A stretch of 64,000 nt of DNA from Scolanthus callimorphus (lineage: Eukaryota; Cnidaria; Anthozoa; Actiniaria; Edwardsiidae): contig CM066919.1 of NCBI GenBank assembly GCA_033964015.1, forward strand, positions 25,502,204-25,566,203, read 5' to 3'. Both the position numbers and the translations under genes were made by a program. Every line of letters starts with the position of its first letter. Position 1 is the stretch's first letter. Positions 1 through 14,200 of the stretch are shown in pieces. The notes under the pieces were generated by a model, which had not been told where the DNA came from, did no database searches, and saw only the letters and a program-made list of their open reading frames with translations.

Positions 1-186
1 ATTTGTGCAACAACACTCAGACATTCCAAGGTGTCGCCTGGAAATACATTCGAAATTCCGAACCGATTAGTTTGGAAATCCTTTTGAAATATTTGTGAAT
101 TAGCCAGATCCTAGATATTTCCATACAAAATAGTTCAGTGGTAGTCAGTTTCAGTGATGTCCTTAACCACCTCTGTTTATCTGTAG

Positions 187-276
187 GTGTGGATGGCCGG
201 TGTGATTGGCGTCCTGTACATTGCCTCAATCGGACTCATCGCTCTATTGGAAAGCAGTGCAGTTGGATGGAAATAA
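187..276 (+). CDS. Terminal exon of an unidentified membrane protein (partial)
   Basis: A pyrimidine-rich stretch ending CTGTAG (181-186) is followed by an open frame beginning V-W-M-A-G-V-I-G and ending S-A-V-G-W-K before a TAA at 274-276. The 29 residues contain one strongly hydrophobic segment (about 18 residues, G/V/I/L/A rich) followed by a short polar tail, as expected for the last transmembrane helix of a multi-pass protein. An overlapping AATAAA sits at the stop codon. The rest of the gene lies to the left of the window. I do not recognise the family. The acceptor, the hydrophobicity and the stop support a real exon, but so short a stretch could also be chance. Confidence 0.45.
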   Translation: MWMAGVIGVLYIASIGLIALLESSAVGWK

Positions 277-2170
277 ATGAATCAACCCTGGCCACACCCA
301 AATACCACATCCATCTGGAAAATTGAAAATTGAAACTGAAATGGCGCAGAAATGTTCTGGTTTCGACGGTTCCTCTGAAAACTAGTAAATTTAGACATCA
401 TGAATTGTTGCTAGATTTGCAATGATTGATACAGGCAGTTTTGTTTATAATGTTATGCAAGCACTTTGAATTACAAAAAGCGGCTGCATAACATTCTACT
501 TTTAAACAGCTTTACGCCTCGCAGAGCTGGGTAAAGCAGATGAGGTCGCACGGTTAGAACCAGTGGCAGGCTTTTCTCGGTTACGTCCACGTAAACGCGT
601 CTAATAAACGGTTTGTGATCACGCGCCAAATGAGAGCTCGCAGTCGGCATTCCGCCGTACGTTGTGGGGACTCTTGAAGTCGGTTTCCAAATCATGGGTC
701 GTTTTAGGTCTTACCAACCATGGACACGACCAAAGTGACTGAAACGAGTCGACATGGCCGGCATCTTCCATATGGTCGTATGCAGTCGTACCACGGTGTA
801 GCCCTGAGCGCGACGACAAAGTTTCTGGCGCGAAACGCAGATGCAGCGGAATTATATTGCATGGTGGTCGTTGTGTCGTTAGGGCATTATGCGAGAACTT
901 AGTGCAATATAGTGTGTATATAGGCGTTACGGCACAGCCAATCTGAAACAACCCAAAACAACTCATGACATTTCTAACGAGTCGGGGGCTCTCATTCGCC
1001 TCCCTGGTGTATCGCGAGCTCTAGGGCTGAGCTTACGTGCTTTGGTGTTATACCGCCAGCCTGAATGTAGTAGGTGAAATATGGTCCCATTCAATTTCCA
1101 ATAGAATGCAATAGAATAGAATTCAATACCTACATTAAATTTAGCTAGGATTAGCTACGTATATATATTTTCAAGTAAATAATTCTCCTGACTAAACTAT
1201 TAGCAAGTATTTTGACATCTTGAAAAAAGTAAGAAAACATAGTTACTTACACAATGTCAATTCATCATTTGAAGTTTGCACGTTCCGCTTTAAACTTCGT
1301 GTGCAAAACTACAAATTGATATTTGTTTTAATTTATTAGATGTAGAAGAATCCCTTTTTGGGGGTGTTACTTTTCGTTTTATTTTGTTGCTTTATTTACT
1401 ACATTTTGACTTTGTTTTTAGTATTTTCACACACGTGAACAACTAGGGAAAATCCGACCACGGAATCCAATAATGGTATGAAAAAAGAACACTGAGTCGT
1501 ATGAATAAAGGGAAATAATGGTAAAACAAATCAGTAAGTGGCTGTTACTTTTGTAACAAGACTAGATTTGGCAACAGCCTTGAGATAAAGTATTTTAAAC
1601 GTACACGTAAAGAAAAGCTTTGTTTTGACAAATCGCTGTACACGAATGTTTTTCGATTCGCTAGAATCTCTCATTCGATAGAAAGTCGAGTCAAATGCAA
1701 GGGAGTTCCGAAATATTTTCGAGGAAATATTATCAGGAACACATTGTCTCAAGGCAGTTTTTCTAAGAAATATACTTAGTTGTAATAAAATATGCTAAAG
1801 TCAGTGAATATAGCATGACATGCACATAATGTAAGAAATTTGTTGTACCTTTTTAGAAGGTGTATAAAATAAAAGAACTAAGAAAATTATTTGCTGGTGT
1901 ATGTTTCATGTGGTTGGCAACATAGCCAGACAACGGTTATGCCTGATACACACTTGCGACATAAGGAAATATCACGCGAACAACATTAGATGGTTTTAAA
2001 CCGTTGAAGTCCACAAAAAATAACAGAAGATTGCTTTGTTGAAGTAATCTAATGATGGTCCATGGAAAATATTGATTATTTCAGTTATTTTCCCATGTTT
2101 TTTTACGTTGCAACTTTATGCCGTTGTGTGCACCGGGCTTTATCTCCCCGTCTGATGGCAATACATTTCA

Positions 2171-2306
2171 GGGGCGGATCCAGGATTTTTTCAGACGGGG
2201 GGTTGCAGCACTAAGTTGGACTGGTTATAATCCGTACTGAGTTCAAAATGTTTTAATAACTACTAATACATCACCCTCATAGGGGGGGGGGGGGGGGGGG
2301 GGGGGC
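2171..2306. repeat. Partial GGCGGATCCAGG-type element ending in a 25-base G run
   Basis: The motif GGGGCGGATCCAGG is followed by a body (GCAGCACTAAGTTGGACTGG and onwards) that recurs near 21700 and near 36101. A G-only tract of about 25 bases lies at 2282-2306, where all three copies have a G-rich patch. This is a three-copy dispersed family within the window. The end motif resembles the CAG-starting TIRs of hAT-like miniature elements; that class assignment is inference. Confidence 0.7.
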
Positions 2307-2368
2307 TGCGAGGAGACTACGTATGCCCTAGGCCAAAAGGTACGTATCGGATTTCTCATATGTATTAG

Positions 2369-2465
2369 TGTTACCCGGGTTTCAGCCGTTATATTTTCAA
2401 AATATAGTTGCAGATGGTCATTTTAGCTTAGAAAATATACTATAGTGGCTGAACCCGGGTAACAC
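2369..2465. repeat. Short inverted repeat (miniature element)
   Basis: GTGTTACCCGGGTTTCAGCC at the left is matched by its near-perfect reverse complement GGCTGAACCCGGGTAACAC at the right, with a 58-base AT-rich centre. The structure fits a small palindromic element. No second copy was seen in the window. Confidence 0.75.
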
Positions 2466-2493
2466 TATCCGATACCAGGAATCTTTGTATCTT

Positions 2494-3240
2494 AAGCCGG
2501 GGAAATACGAGGCACAAAATCCCTCAACTTGTCGCGCAACATTGTTGCGTTGCAAGTTGATGATCAATGTAGCGCGTTTTTCATCTCGCGCCACAACTTG
2601 TCGCGCAACAAAAACATTTGTTGCAGGTTGTGAAAACTTGTTGCGCGAAGTAGAACGCGGTTCGCGAAACAGGGTATTTTTCTAACAGCAGTTTGTATCA
2701 GCAGAAGGGACCACCATTTAACTTTTGAGGGGGCTGGGCTTTTTTGAAAAACAAAAATAAAATTCCTACACAGCAAAATGATGACTTTTTCTCTTATTGG
2801 AAAAAAAATTCTCCGGTGCATAACACCCAACAGAGGTGTGAACCAAAAAGCTCCCCCCTCTCAAAAGTTAAATGGTTAAACGTTCTATCGTTCTAGAAGG
2901 GGCAAAAATTAGATCATTCTGAGCAGCACTATTTCGAGATACAAAGATACGAAGATACAAAGATACAAATATACAAACATGCGAAGATACTAAAGCCTGG
3001 GAAATACGAGGCACAAAAAACCTAAACTTGTCGCGCAACATTGTTGCGTTGCATGTCTAATGTTTGTTGCTCGTTTTTCATCAAATTCACAACTTGTCGC
3101 GCAACATTTTGTTTTGATGATCACACACGCGAGCCCAAGGCAGATTTTGCCCCTTAGCACCTCATTTCTATTGACTAATCAACTTGAATTGTAGGCAAAT
3201 TGTTGCGCGACAAGTTGTGTGTTTGATGAAAAACGAGCAA
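2494..3240. repeat. Two degenerate copies of a TTGTCGCGCAACA element
   Basis: AAGCCGGGGAAATACGAGG at 2494 and AAGCCTGGGAAATACGAGG at about 2992 each lead into several CTTGTCGCGCAACA motifs and their inverse TTGCGCGACAAG (3195-3220). A remnant (TGTTGCGCGACAAGTTGAGG and GCCACGTATTCCCCG) is found in reverse orientation in an SVOP intron near 12417-12462. Between the two copies lies a short run of GATACAAAGATAC tandem units (about 2935-2985). Confidence 0.7.
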
Positions 3241-4097
3241 CAGAGCCAGAATTTGTGTCTCAAAGTAGACCCGGGATACTCACGGGTTCTGTCCGGAAAT
3301 TGTTTTTCTCGCAAGGACAGCAATTAGAATTAGAAACGGAAATTTGGTACGTCCGTTTTCCGCTACAGGGGTCCCGCGCTAAATTCGCGAAGGAATTCGA
3401 AAGAATCCGTCCCTTGTTCAAAGCCTTTATGATAGCCATGCCAATCGACGACGTGACGTGAACATAACACACTGTCGGAAAGAAACCTTGGACCGCCGGC
3501 CGTGGCGAAGTTTTGCGAGTGACAGCATGGCGGTGTAGCACATAACAGCAGCACTGAAGCCAGGTCCAGCATTTGCATTCACTATGGATTGCACTATCCG
3601 ATGTCAATTTTCTTTCCCATTTCTTTTTCTTCTGCGTTTTCTTTACTTTTCTCTTCTTTATTTTTCTTACCATTGAAAAAATACTCTTGTCGTGTTGTGC
3701 GCGTCTTAGCGCCACAGGTGCATAACAACAATGCCTTACCCTACCCCCGAAAGTATTGTGTCAGTCAATACACATACATACAGAAGGCGCACAGGGAGAA
3801 CTCTACTCTACTCTAGTTTGAAGACAAGCAAAGTTCAAAAGCCCTTCAAATATTGATAATATCTCGATGGTATAGTATTATTTGCGAATCAGAAGACAAC
3901 TTCCACGTCAAACAACGATCTCGGGGGTTGCAATGGACATTTAGAGAACTAAAACTAGTATGTCTGGTCGATCGGCCAAGAGGACGAGTATTGGACCGTA
4001 AAGCTTCTGTTTTAGCACAATTTAACTTAAGTTACTGTAGATTGTCAATGACATTTTGAAGGATATTTAACTTATATTTGAAATATTTCTGTCACTA
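3241..4097 (+). promoter_or_regulatory. Upstream region of the SVOP-like gene
   Basis: Relatively GC- and CpG-richer DNA (about 3260-3560) followed by a pyrimidine-rich stretch (3595-3680). No clear TATA box or upstream coding exon is visible. It lies directly 5' of the first SVOP ATG, so promoter or 5' UTR function is inferred from position only. Short open frames here do not resemble any known protein. Confidence 0.3.
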
Positions 4098-7000
4098 ATG
4101 ATGACTGAAATGGCTAACCTCTGGAACCCTAGCTCGTCTGAAGATGATCTGGAAACCGAAGTTTGCTGTACGATCGAACCAAGTCACGAAAAGTTCGACA
4201 CAAGTTGACCGAACTTAACTCCGCAGTTTATTATTCCGATGAGGGAGAAATGGCTCACGTACCTCTGGTCACTAAAGACGGGATCGAAGACGAAGAATTA
4301 GAAGGTGAGATTGAATTGCAATGCAAGGCTTGTACCACTGCATTATCCACTTCCTTGAAACCTTGAAACAAAAAATGATTAAAGCTTCCAGCGGTTAGCT
4401 CTCAGCTGCTGTTTTTAACAAAATATAACTTGTACGACTTAATATTTTTCATCAACAACCAATCCATATTTTTGTGAAGGAGGCCAAAGCATTGACAGCG
4501 TTCTCACGTATTTACTTACAGAGTAAAACATTACCTGAATAAACATATGTCTTATTTATATTAATCTTGAATTTCTGGATCTAATTTTTATTGCATACTC
4601 AAAAAGACACGTCAGCTTTCAAGGGTCTCCACAAATATCCATGTCATAAAGACTAAAAAAGATAAAAGCTGTCTGTCTAGGGTTGCAGTAAACCTTGTAC
4701 TTTGTCCCAATCCTTTCTACACATTTTCAGAATAATTGCAGTTTTAACCCAGCGGGGAGTTAGAAAATTTTAATTGTTCTTATCATTGTTGGTTTCCTGT
4801 CAGCTACAGGGAAATATCTTGCCAACTCTACCAATTTTCATGGTAGACTCCCGTATTTTATCCTAAAGGTACCATAGCCCAGGGGAAAATGGGACTCTAT
4901 TCTGAGATTTTTGCATACTGGTTGTTGTTTTGAAACACAATCTCCCAATTTTCGAGCTTTCAGGGTTGGCTGGTATAGAGATTTCCCCACCACAAAGGAA
5001 ATATTTATACATCCTCATAGTTCTTGTCTCCCCTGGAACTGGGTAGGGAAGTGGAGGCGAGATGGGACCTCAGTTTATTGACTCATCCAAAAGACATGAA
5101 ACAAAGTAGACCAGAATAGAACTGAGAAAACAATAGAACAATGAGGTGCATCAAGCCAAATATAGCGTGAGACCTACGCATGGCTGTACTTGACTGCAAG
5201 AGTCCAACAGGGGCTGACATCATAAACACTGAGTCATTCTTTCAGTTCAGTTTAAGTTATTTTTTGCCATTACACAAAAGTAACAGAGTGGATTCGAGTG
5301 GACTATTCTGCTTCCCAGATTCCTGTGAGGTAGAGGGTCCTGAGGTATAAACTCTCTGACAGTGACCACCCCCTTCCATGTCCTGTGCTTTTGGGTGCCA
5401 TAAATAAGTGGCATTGAGACCCAGCATAATACAGCTCATCCTAGATGTAATTCTTGAGAAGTCGGCCTTGAAAAATATGCCCTACCCCAATCCCCTGGAA
5501 TCTCCAATTCCCTCCATGGAGAGAGGGAAACTACAATGTACATCTTAAGACTAATGACACTTCGTGAAAATGTTGCTTCTATACCTCATTAGAATCATCA
5601 GATCAGGTTTACAGTGTGTCTGATGCAGTGGATAAAATTGGATTTGGATGGTTTCAAGTGAAAATCATGCTGTTACTTGGATTTTTCTCGGTAGGTACTT
5701 TATTACATTGGTTTCCAGCTAAAAAATGAAACAAGGGATACACCCAGCAGCCTAGCTGAGGTGGGATACCACCTGCTTCAGGTGGGGTCAGACTGTCTAC
5801 TCCAAGTAGTCCTACCTACCCAGGGGGGTCCTTCCTACCCCAGGTGGGGTCCTACCTTACTCCAGGTTGGGACCTGCCATGGAGGATACTTGACTATAGA
5901 CATTATGCAGAGGTGTGATGTATTGTTGGGAACAGATTTTCAGTACTTTCTTGTGGATTTTTGCATTTGTAACTTCTGGAATTCAAATAATAAAACCATA
6001 TTGTCTTGGTTAGAAAAACAGAGAGTGGCGAAAACATGGTAGTTTAAAAACTGGTGCAGTGGGATTCTGCCTACCCTAGGTAGAGTAGGTCCTGCATTGG
6101 GATCCTGCCTACGTTATTTGCCTACCCCAGGTGAGTAGGCTGCCTACCCCAGAAGAGGTCCTGTCCAGGCCCTGTCTATAGGGAGGGGAGGGGGGATCCT
6201 GCTGCCCCAGATGGGTAGGGGAGGTGGGGAGTCCTGCTACCCCAGATGGGTAGACTGTCTACCCCAGAGGAGTTTGTGCCTATCCTAGCTGGGTCTTGCC
6301 TTCCCAGGTGGGTAGATTGTATTCCTTAGAAGAGGTTCTGCCTCCCCTGGGTGGGTCCTGTCTATCCCAGATGGGAAGGCTGCCTACACCAGAAGATGTC
6401 CTGCCTCTCAGGTGGGTTCCTGCCTATTTTATTTATTTTTATGTTATTTACCCCTAAGTCACCAATCACTAAGAGCATTTTAACTGTGATACAAACATAA
6501 TAGACATATGTCAATCTCATTTGGGGGCAGGGAGGTTCTGCCTACCCCAGATGGGGTCCTGCCCCCATCATATAGCTAGACATTATTTTTATGTTTATTT
6601 TTACACTCCTTATAAAAGATCTTAAATAATTGATTTTAGGCAACAGAGGCCCTTGAGATGATGTTGCTGTCCATATTAGCACCAACTATTAGATGCATCT
6701 TCAGAATAAGTGCTTGGAAGGAGGCCTTTATTACAACAGTACGTTTTAACCAGCATTTTGTAAAATCTTGCATGAATGTCACAACAAACAGGGTCAGACA
6801 ACACAACCAAAACAACAAACAGGGTCAGACAACACAAACCAAAACAACAAACAGGGTCAGACAACACAAACCACAACAACAAACAGGGTCAGACAACACA
6901 AACCAAAACAACAAATAGGGTCAGACAACACGAACCAGTCTACACAAAGTCCAATGGCCACTAATTATTTGCAGGTCTGACATTCCCTTGCTCAAGGACT

Positions 7001-10000
7001 TATCTACGACCTCAGTTCACTCATTGTAAACAAATTATCTTGATAGATATACTGTATAACAATGAGTGAAATAAAGAGATATTATTTATTATAGATTTTA
7101 TGTTGAGGAGTTCTTACACTGGCATGTTGACCTTTCTAGACCCACTCCTGCTAGATCCCAGCCTTATGACAGTCTGCAGATTCTAATGAGTGATATTGTC
7201 ATTCACAGGTTGTGTTCATAGGAATGATGGTTGGGTCGTCTTTCTGGGGATGGGTAGCTGATAAATATGGACGGAAATTGGTGAGTGTTGTTCCAGTGCA
7301 TGACCACGGCAACTATAATAGATACATGTACTTAATTAGTTGATTCTTAATAAAAAGTACACAATCCACTATCAACTCATTCCCCTGATGTGTAGGAAGG
7401 AAGAGGGATCAAGCCATCACACTATAAATTTGCCAATGAAAAGCATCTGATCTACTTTTTCTTTGCAGGTAATAGTGATGTCTGCAGTGTTTTGCTGTTA
7501 TTTTGGCTTTCTCAGTGCTTTCTCTCCTCACTACTACTGGATAATAGCACTGCGTATGTTGGTTGGATTTGGAATTGGTGGTGGACCCCAGTCGTATGTA
7601 TTTTGTTTCCCATTTTTTACATTTTTTTACATTTTTTTACACTTTCGTCTTTGAACTTTATTTACAGAAAAGTAAGTGTATAATATGAGCCAATGATTTC
7701 TGATGGATGCATACATTCATTTAAGGTCTCTCTCCTTTTTCCTTTTTTATATTTAGAGCAACCCTCATGTCAGAATTCTTGCCAAGCAAATACAGAGCAA
7801 TGTGCATGTGCATACAATCTGTGAGTATATAAACTCTGATTGTTTTAACAGAAAACTGTTGTTCATAATCGATTTTTCTCAGTCCTCTGTTTACTTAAAG
7901 CTCAAACAGATGTAAGAATGAATAGCTCTAATTGATATAGGCTGCAATTTATGTGCAACTTAACCTTAAACAAAATGGTCCCATCATAGACCCTTGTGGT
8001 ACTCCACAGATATGTTTTCAATTCTTGTAGGAAACTCAAACAAAGGTTTTGCTGTTATTTCTCCTCAGCCCTGGTGGACCTTAGGTTCCTTGTTCACAGT
8101 GCTTATTGCTATGGGTGTGATGCCTGTTCTAGGGTGGAGATATCTACTGGGAATTCTTGCAATGCCGTTAGTTATTTTTATATTAATGAGTAAGGTGAGA
8201 AAGCAGAAACTTAGCCTTAGGTAGCACAGGTGGGCAAATGGCCTAAGCTGACCTTAATACAAGAGATTGGTTGTTTTGGACCCCAAATATGCCTTTGCAT
8301 GAAATAACATGACAAAACTTCAGTATTTCTATTAAAATGAAAGAGATTTCAACCTAAATGTAGGAGACGAGGAAGAAATGTGAGAGCCCCCTGCAAAAAA
8401 TGGCACTAGAGGTGGCATACTTGATGGCTCATATTTCATTTCATTTCTGATGCCTACTTTTTTTGTCATGAACTACAAAAAAGCAAAAAAGCATCTTTTT
8501 ATGGGATAATGAAACCAAGCATATTTTCGCATTAAGCAATTCCTACCAACATTCAGTGCTGAGTGCTGTATTTCCAATTGCAGTGGCTTCCAGAGTCTAG
8601 TCGTTTTTACTTGGCATCTGGTGAGAGAGACAAAGCTCTGGCTACTCTATACAGAATGTCAAAAATAAACAAATCTACCATACCATCAGGGTTTTTAAAG
8701 GATGCTGTACAGGTGAGTGAAACACTGAAAAACCGACAAAAAATATTGACAAAAATTAGTTTGTTACAGCAGGGAGCATGTTTTGCATCCTCCAGATGGT
8801 GGAAAATGAGGGGCGTAGCCAGGATTTTGATAAATAGGGGCCCAACGGGCCGTCTTTTTGATTCAAACATTTGATTAATTTTTGGTTTTAAAAAGGAGGT
8901 GCTCCCCCTGTTTTTTATCCTCACCCTCCCCCATCTCTTGAAATTCTTTTGATACGTCCATGCACACATTCACGTTTAATGTTATGTTTGTACAGCATGT
9001 CAAGCGAGGGAGGATCAGCGATCTTCTCAAGTCGGATCTAAGATTAACCACCATTATGCTGTGGTTTTTATGGTACGTATCATATTAACGTAAACTAAGT
9101 CCGTTTTTAAGGACTGCATGGTTTTCACACGAACGCAAGCGCAAGGATATCAAACTCGTACATTTCCTTCATGTGGTTTACACTAGATCGCAAGCGCAAG
9201 AAAATCGAGACGTTGTGTTCCCTTGCGCTTGTGTCCAGTGTAAAAGTCAAGCGAACGCAAGCGCATACAAGCTTATGTTGATTTTAGCTTTGCGCTTGCG
9301 TCACTGTGACTTACACTTGAGCTTGCGTTCTGCGGTTGCGTTCGCGTAGAAACCAAGTTCACAAACTAAGTTCACATGGCGCGTGACCCAACCTAACCCA
9401 GTCCCTGCAAAAGCAAGACTATGAACTCGGAAAAAACATCCAACACGGAGCCTAGCACCGAGTCAAAGCGACAATATCGATACTCTAAGTGTTTTAGTAG
9501 AAACCCACTAGCATTTACCTCGGTTTGTGTATAAAATGTGTTTTCTTCAGTGGTTTTAGAATGGTTTGTGGTAACGTGTGGTTTGTGGTTTCGCAAGTTG
9601 GGCCAACCCAATCAAATTGAAGTTTTCGTGATAGTATATTGGTGGGTTTCTATTAAGTTTGATTATATTTCTTTTTACCCGCTGTGTCTCCGGCAAAGGC
9701 AGGAGCAATGAATCGACCCTCGTAGGAATGCGGGAAGTCCCGCGGGACACAGGAGTCCCACGTATTCCTGTAGCGGAAAAATGAAAATTCCTAAACTTTC
9801 GATTCCTAAAGCCTCAAGAAGTGAATTTATTCACAGGTCAACGTATGCGCCTAGTTTTCGTTATTTATTTGCCTTAGTTATTTGTTTCAGGTTTAATGTA
9901 GCCTTTACATATTATGGGGTGGTGTTGATGACGTCAGAGCTCTTTCAGAGTGACAGTTCAGGTGGTGGGAAATGTGAAGGTCAGTTACTTGCGCGCGCGG

Positions 10001-11230
10001 GAAACGGGACCCGGAATCACCTTCCACGAGACCCTGCTAAATGGGATCTTGTTCGTCATATTCCAAGATCTCGAGAAAATCAAAAGTTTCATTCAAATGT
10101 TTTAGATTACTCGATCTAGAAACCGTAGTAAGTTGTGTTTTCACTTACCGGATTTGATCGAATAAGCGCCGCCCTCGGTCGCAGTTTGGGTGGGCCATTT
10201 TTGGCGTCAACTATAAAAGCGAAGAAACGACTTAAAAATGAAAATCTTATTAATGACAATTGTTCCTAGTTTAAATCAAAAGAAAATCCTCATAGCATTA
10301 TAAGCCTAGTTGGAGTTTACATATCAAGATAGTTCCCTTGAAAATGTGTCGACTTTCTTCAATTCCTTATAAGGAAATATCTGCATACCATATTTGGAAT
10401 CTCAGTAAGGTTTTCACTATTTTTATTGACCCAGAAAGCTTAAAACTCAGCCACAACTCGAATACACTCGAAGAAAGATGCTATGTGCATTTTCTGCCGT
10501 TTTTATCGCGGTCAAGAACCTGGTAACAAGGTAGACAAGACACCACAGGAAGCCCGTTCGATTGCTAGAAAGTCGACACTGTTATCTTGATATGAATTTC
10601 GTGTTCGGTCGGTGAGGAGAAACAATTTTTTCTTTGTATACCACAGGGATCCCATGTACGCTTGGTTTTTATACAGAAAAAAGAAAAAATTATATCTCGC
10701 AAAAGGAACCATATATGGCAAACAAACTTTGACACAATATATATGGGGTAATGGCGTTTCAACGCACTAAATAGTTGGGCATGGCGCTATCAATGAAATG
10801 AAGAAATGACAAAATGAATTAAATTACCCGTGATGTTTCAAAATCAACTCGATGGTATACGTTTTCCCTTAGGTATGTTGCTCCGCTAGCGCGGGCCTTC
10901 GGCGCTGGAGCTCCGCTAAAATCGCATGCGCACTGAACACGGAATTCAAACTCTAACAAGGCTTATTAACTGTTGTTAAATCATACGACTGGGACGACTG
11001 ATACCATTTTATGAAAACCAGCCTATGAGATACATGTATACGTCGTTACCCTTCTTGTAGCCGGTAGCGGGTCAGTCAAGAACCCTGACTGCGGATGTAA
11101 ACTGTTGACAAGCAAAGATTACTCGGACATGGCGTGGACTACTATCTCTGAAGTGCCAGGTATGTCACTTATTATTCTTTCTTCCAAGCTAGCAGTGGCT
11201 ATTTAACTATTATTCCTCTCGCATGGGCTC

Positions 11231-11261
<31 letters not shown>

Positions 11262-14200
11262 ATGGGCTATTGACTCAGAGGCCATGAGGGCGAGAGGAAT
11301 AATTGTTTTAGTCAAATCACACTAGTAGGTCAATTTGTATTGTCAAAAAAATGTTTTTGTTCTGGTCATTTGCCATTTTCTGGCTTTCAAATCCGACACT
11401 TTTCGCTACTAGTAGGCTATAACTTATAGCCTACTAGTAGCTCAACCAATCAGAACGCAGCATTGATAATAGACCACTAGTGTGATTTGACTAATTTATT
11501 TTATTATTATTTTTTTTTGCGAAGTTGAAAAACATAAGAAAACATGGAAGTAAAAAAAAAATGCAGGGAGATAAAAAAAAATTAGCCTCTGGTAGCAGGG
11601 AATATTACTGCCCGCCTTTTCCTCTTTGCGCAAAACTTAGGGGACGAATATGGTGCTTTTCATCCTGAGCTGAGATTTCTGATCATCAACCTGGGCTGGA
11701 ATTCCAGCCCGTCTCTTTCAAAGTATTTTCTGGCGTGTCGCAAGAACCGTACCCACGGTCACCATACGACGCTTCAGCTCACGGCGTCTGTATGTATGGC
11801 CCGTTTTTTAAGCTTTAAAGAGCCCGTGTCAGCCACTCCTTTGTTATTGTTTTCGTTGTGATATTAGAAGACGTATATCGTGTAGAAATCCCTTAATAAA
11901 CACCTAAAAAAAAGTTTCGGATTTGATTTACCAACTTCAATCGAGAACATTGCTCAATATTCTCTAAATCAGCCGATGGAAATGGATGTTTTCTCCGACT
12001 TGGTATGTTGCTATGCTGTCAAAATGGCGGCTGACACAGGCTCTTTAAGCTAACGCAAACGTCGAAGGCCAAAATGATGTAAATAGGGAAAAGGTTTCTT
12101 TTTTTTCCTCCAAGCTTTGTTTTTCAAACAGTTTGCACTCAATTTTGCCGAATATAAATAAAGTAAGAGTGTGCAGAGATAGCTCTGTGCTAATCCTGTC
12201 CTGACTACCTCCCCAATGATTGTCCTTTTTGTCACCCTAACTAGTTTATTTATTTATTTATTTTTTGTAGTGGTTCTCTTCAATGTCATCATGCTTGAAA
12301 GACTAGGACGCAAGAAGACGCTAGCCTTGTTGTACGGCCTCACGGCTATCTTCTACCTTCTGTTATTTATTTGCACAAAACGGTAAGTGTTATGGCAGAA
12401 CATGAAGTCACTTCTGTTGCGCGACAAGTTGAGGAATTTTGTGCCACGTATTCCCCGACGTAAACTAGGAGACGTGTAGCGCGCAACGTTAGGCACTTAA
12501 AATAAATAAGCTTTGCTATTTCTCTTGCAGAATGTGGATGGTTATCTTTATATTTGGCGCCAGGGGCTGCATTTCCGGGACCTTTACAGCTATTTATATC
12601 TACACCCCAGAGGTAACTACATAGACCTAAATAATTGATTTAGGTTCAACCATACACACGGGCCGTGGGGTTTTAGATGCAATCCCAGTTTTGTCCCTGG
12701 CGCCCTGCGCGGGATTCCTGTGGTCATGTACGGCTGGTGTGACGTCACCCTGGACCCTCTTCCCGCTGAGAACAAGAAGGACTAGACTTGTGTTGTTCCT
12801 TTGTCGCCTGCTACTTTGCAGCAACTGGGAGCTCCATTCGCTGTTACCGAATGCCGTGTTCATTCCCGAAGAGTTCATCTGCTACTTCGTTTGCCGCCAT
12901 CAAAGTAGAATGTGCGCTATTTATAGAACAGAACATGGGTCCTATTGTGAAAAATCGTCACTCCAACAGGACCCGAAAAAGCGAACAGTTTTCTTGTTGG
13001 CGACTAGAGTTGTAGAATTAGTTCCCATTGAAGCGACCAAGTACAAGCTGGGTCAGTCTGGGGGACCTCTGAACTGGATATTTTAGCTTCCCGTGCACTT
13101 TTTTTTTTCGACCAATTTATGAAAATCAAGCGCTCTTTGCGAATGGATAAAAACGTTTATTCCGGGCTCTGTCCTGGTAACCGGAAGCATCTTATATTCT
13201 AAATTCTAAACATTGTTTTGTTTTTGTCGTTTTCCAGTATTATCCGACAGTCGTCCGCGGCCTGGGCCTGGGAACGTGTAGCGCGGTTGCTAGGGTCGGT
13301 GCCATGATAACACCATTTATTTGTCAGGTGAGGCTAAGATACTTGGGTTTGCGCAGCAATCCGAGATCTAAAAGTGTTACTCCCAATTCTCAATGTTGTA
13401 AAGTTAATAAATTTATCTCTTTTGTTGCCTTGAAAGACAACATTGAAAGAGGGGGGAAGGGGGAGATTGTAGCCAAGTTATGTGACCATGATTGCAGATT
13501 CTGATTGTCTTATGATAGACCTATTTTCTGTGTCCAAGGTTTTACTTCGCGCCTCAATAGACGTCGCCTTGGGTGTGTACGCGGTCACGGGTCTGATCAG
13601 TGTGGTCATCTGTCTATGCTTACCGGTGGAGACCAAAGGGAGACTAATGCGGGTAAGTTAGCAGTTTAAAAACCTACCACACCCAAATCCTATTGTTTTA
13701 TGCAGGTCTTGCACCCTGATGCAAAACCTATACTATTTAAAAGATGGTAACGGCATTTGAATAATTTAGGGGAGTGTGGGGCTGAATGTAAGACCCGGTA
13801 CAGGTCTTACATCCAAAAAAACCTGTACCGGGTCTTACATTAAGCTACACGCTCCTCTAAATTAATCAAATCACACTTACATTACTCTAGCACCAGAATT
13901 AAATAATTAGTCCCGCTCCCCAAAAATCAATTTTAAATTGTGCACGTCTACTATTCTGTCTTTAAATTACACGAAAGTCAAACAATATCCATTGACTATT
14001 GTTAGGAAATTATAAATCAATGCAATGATCATGTTCAATCCCTCAGTTCAATTCTATTCTATACAAATTGTATTTCTTTCCTTTGCATTTTCATGAGAAA
14101 GAATTCAAATGGAAACTCACAAACGTCGTCATTGCTTGTCATATTTCGCCGGCGTGCATATCCAGGAAACAAATTGCCCAATCTAAATTGAAGGAAATGC

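Larger units (their letters stand above)
277..3200. other. Gene-free stretch with dispersed repeats
   Basis: I see no exon that joins to another in phase. The left half (277-2160) is mostly AT-rich unique-looking DNA with a GC-richer patch at about 490-960 whose overlapping short frames show no recognisable protein. The right half (2170-3240) is a pile-up of mobile-element pieces described separately. Confidence 0.6.

Noticed and set aside
619..966. 115-residue - strand frame with overlapping + strand frame
   Set aside because: No recognisable domain and no splice partner; GC-richer repeat-like DNA is more likely.
3260..3715. 151-residue - strand frame upstream of SVOP
   Set aside because: Low-complexity Lys-rich stretch over a pyrimidine tract; no motif or partner exon.
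12691..13086. 131-residue frame inside an SVOP intron
   Set aside because: It lies entirely between two well-supported exons, has no recognisable motif and no splice partner; Cys/Leu-rich composition looks like chance.
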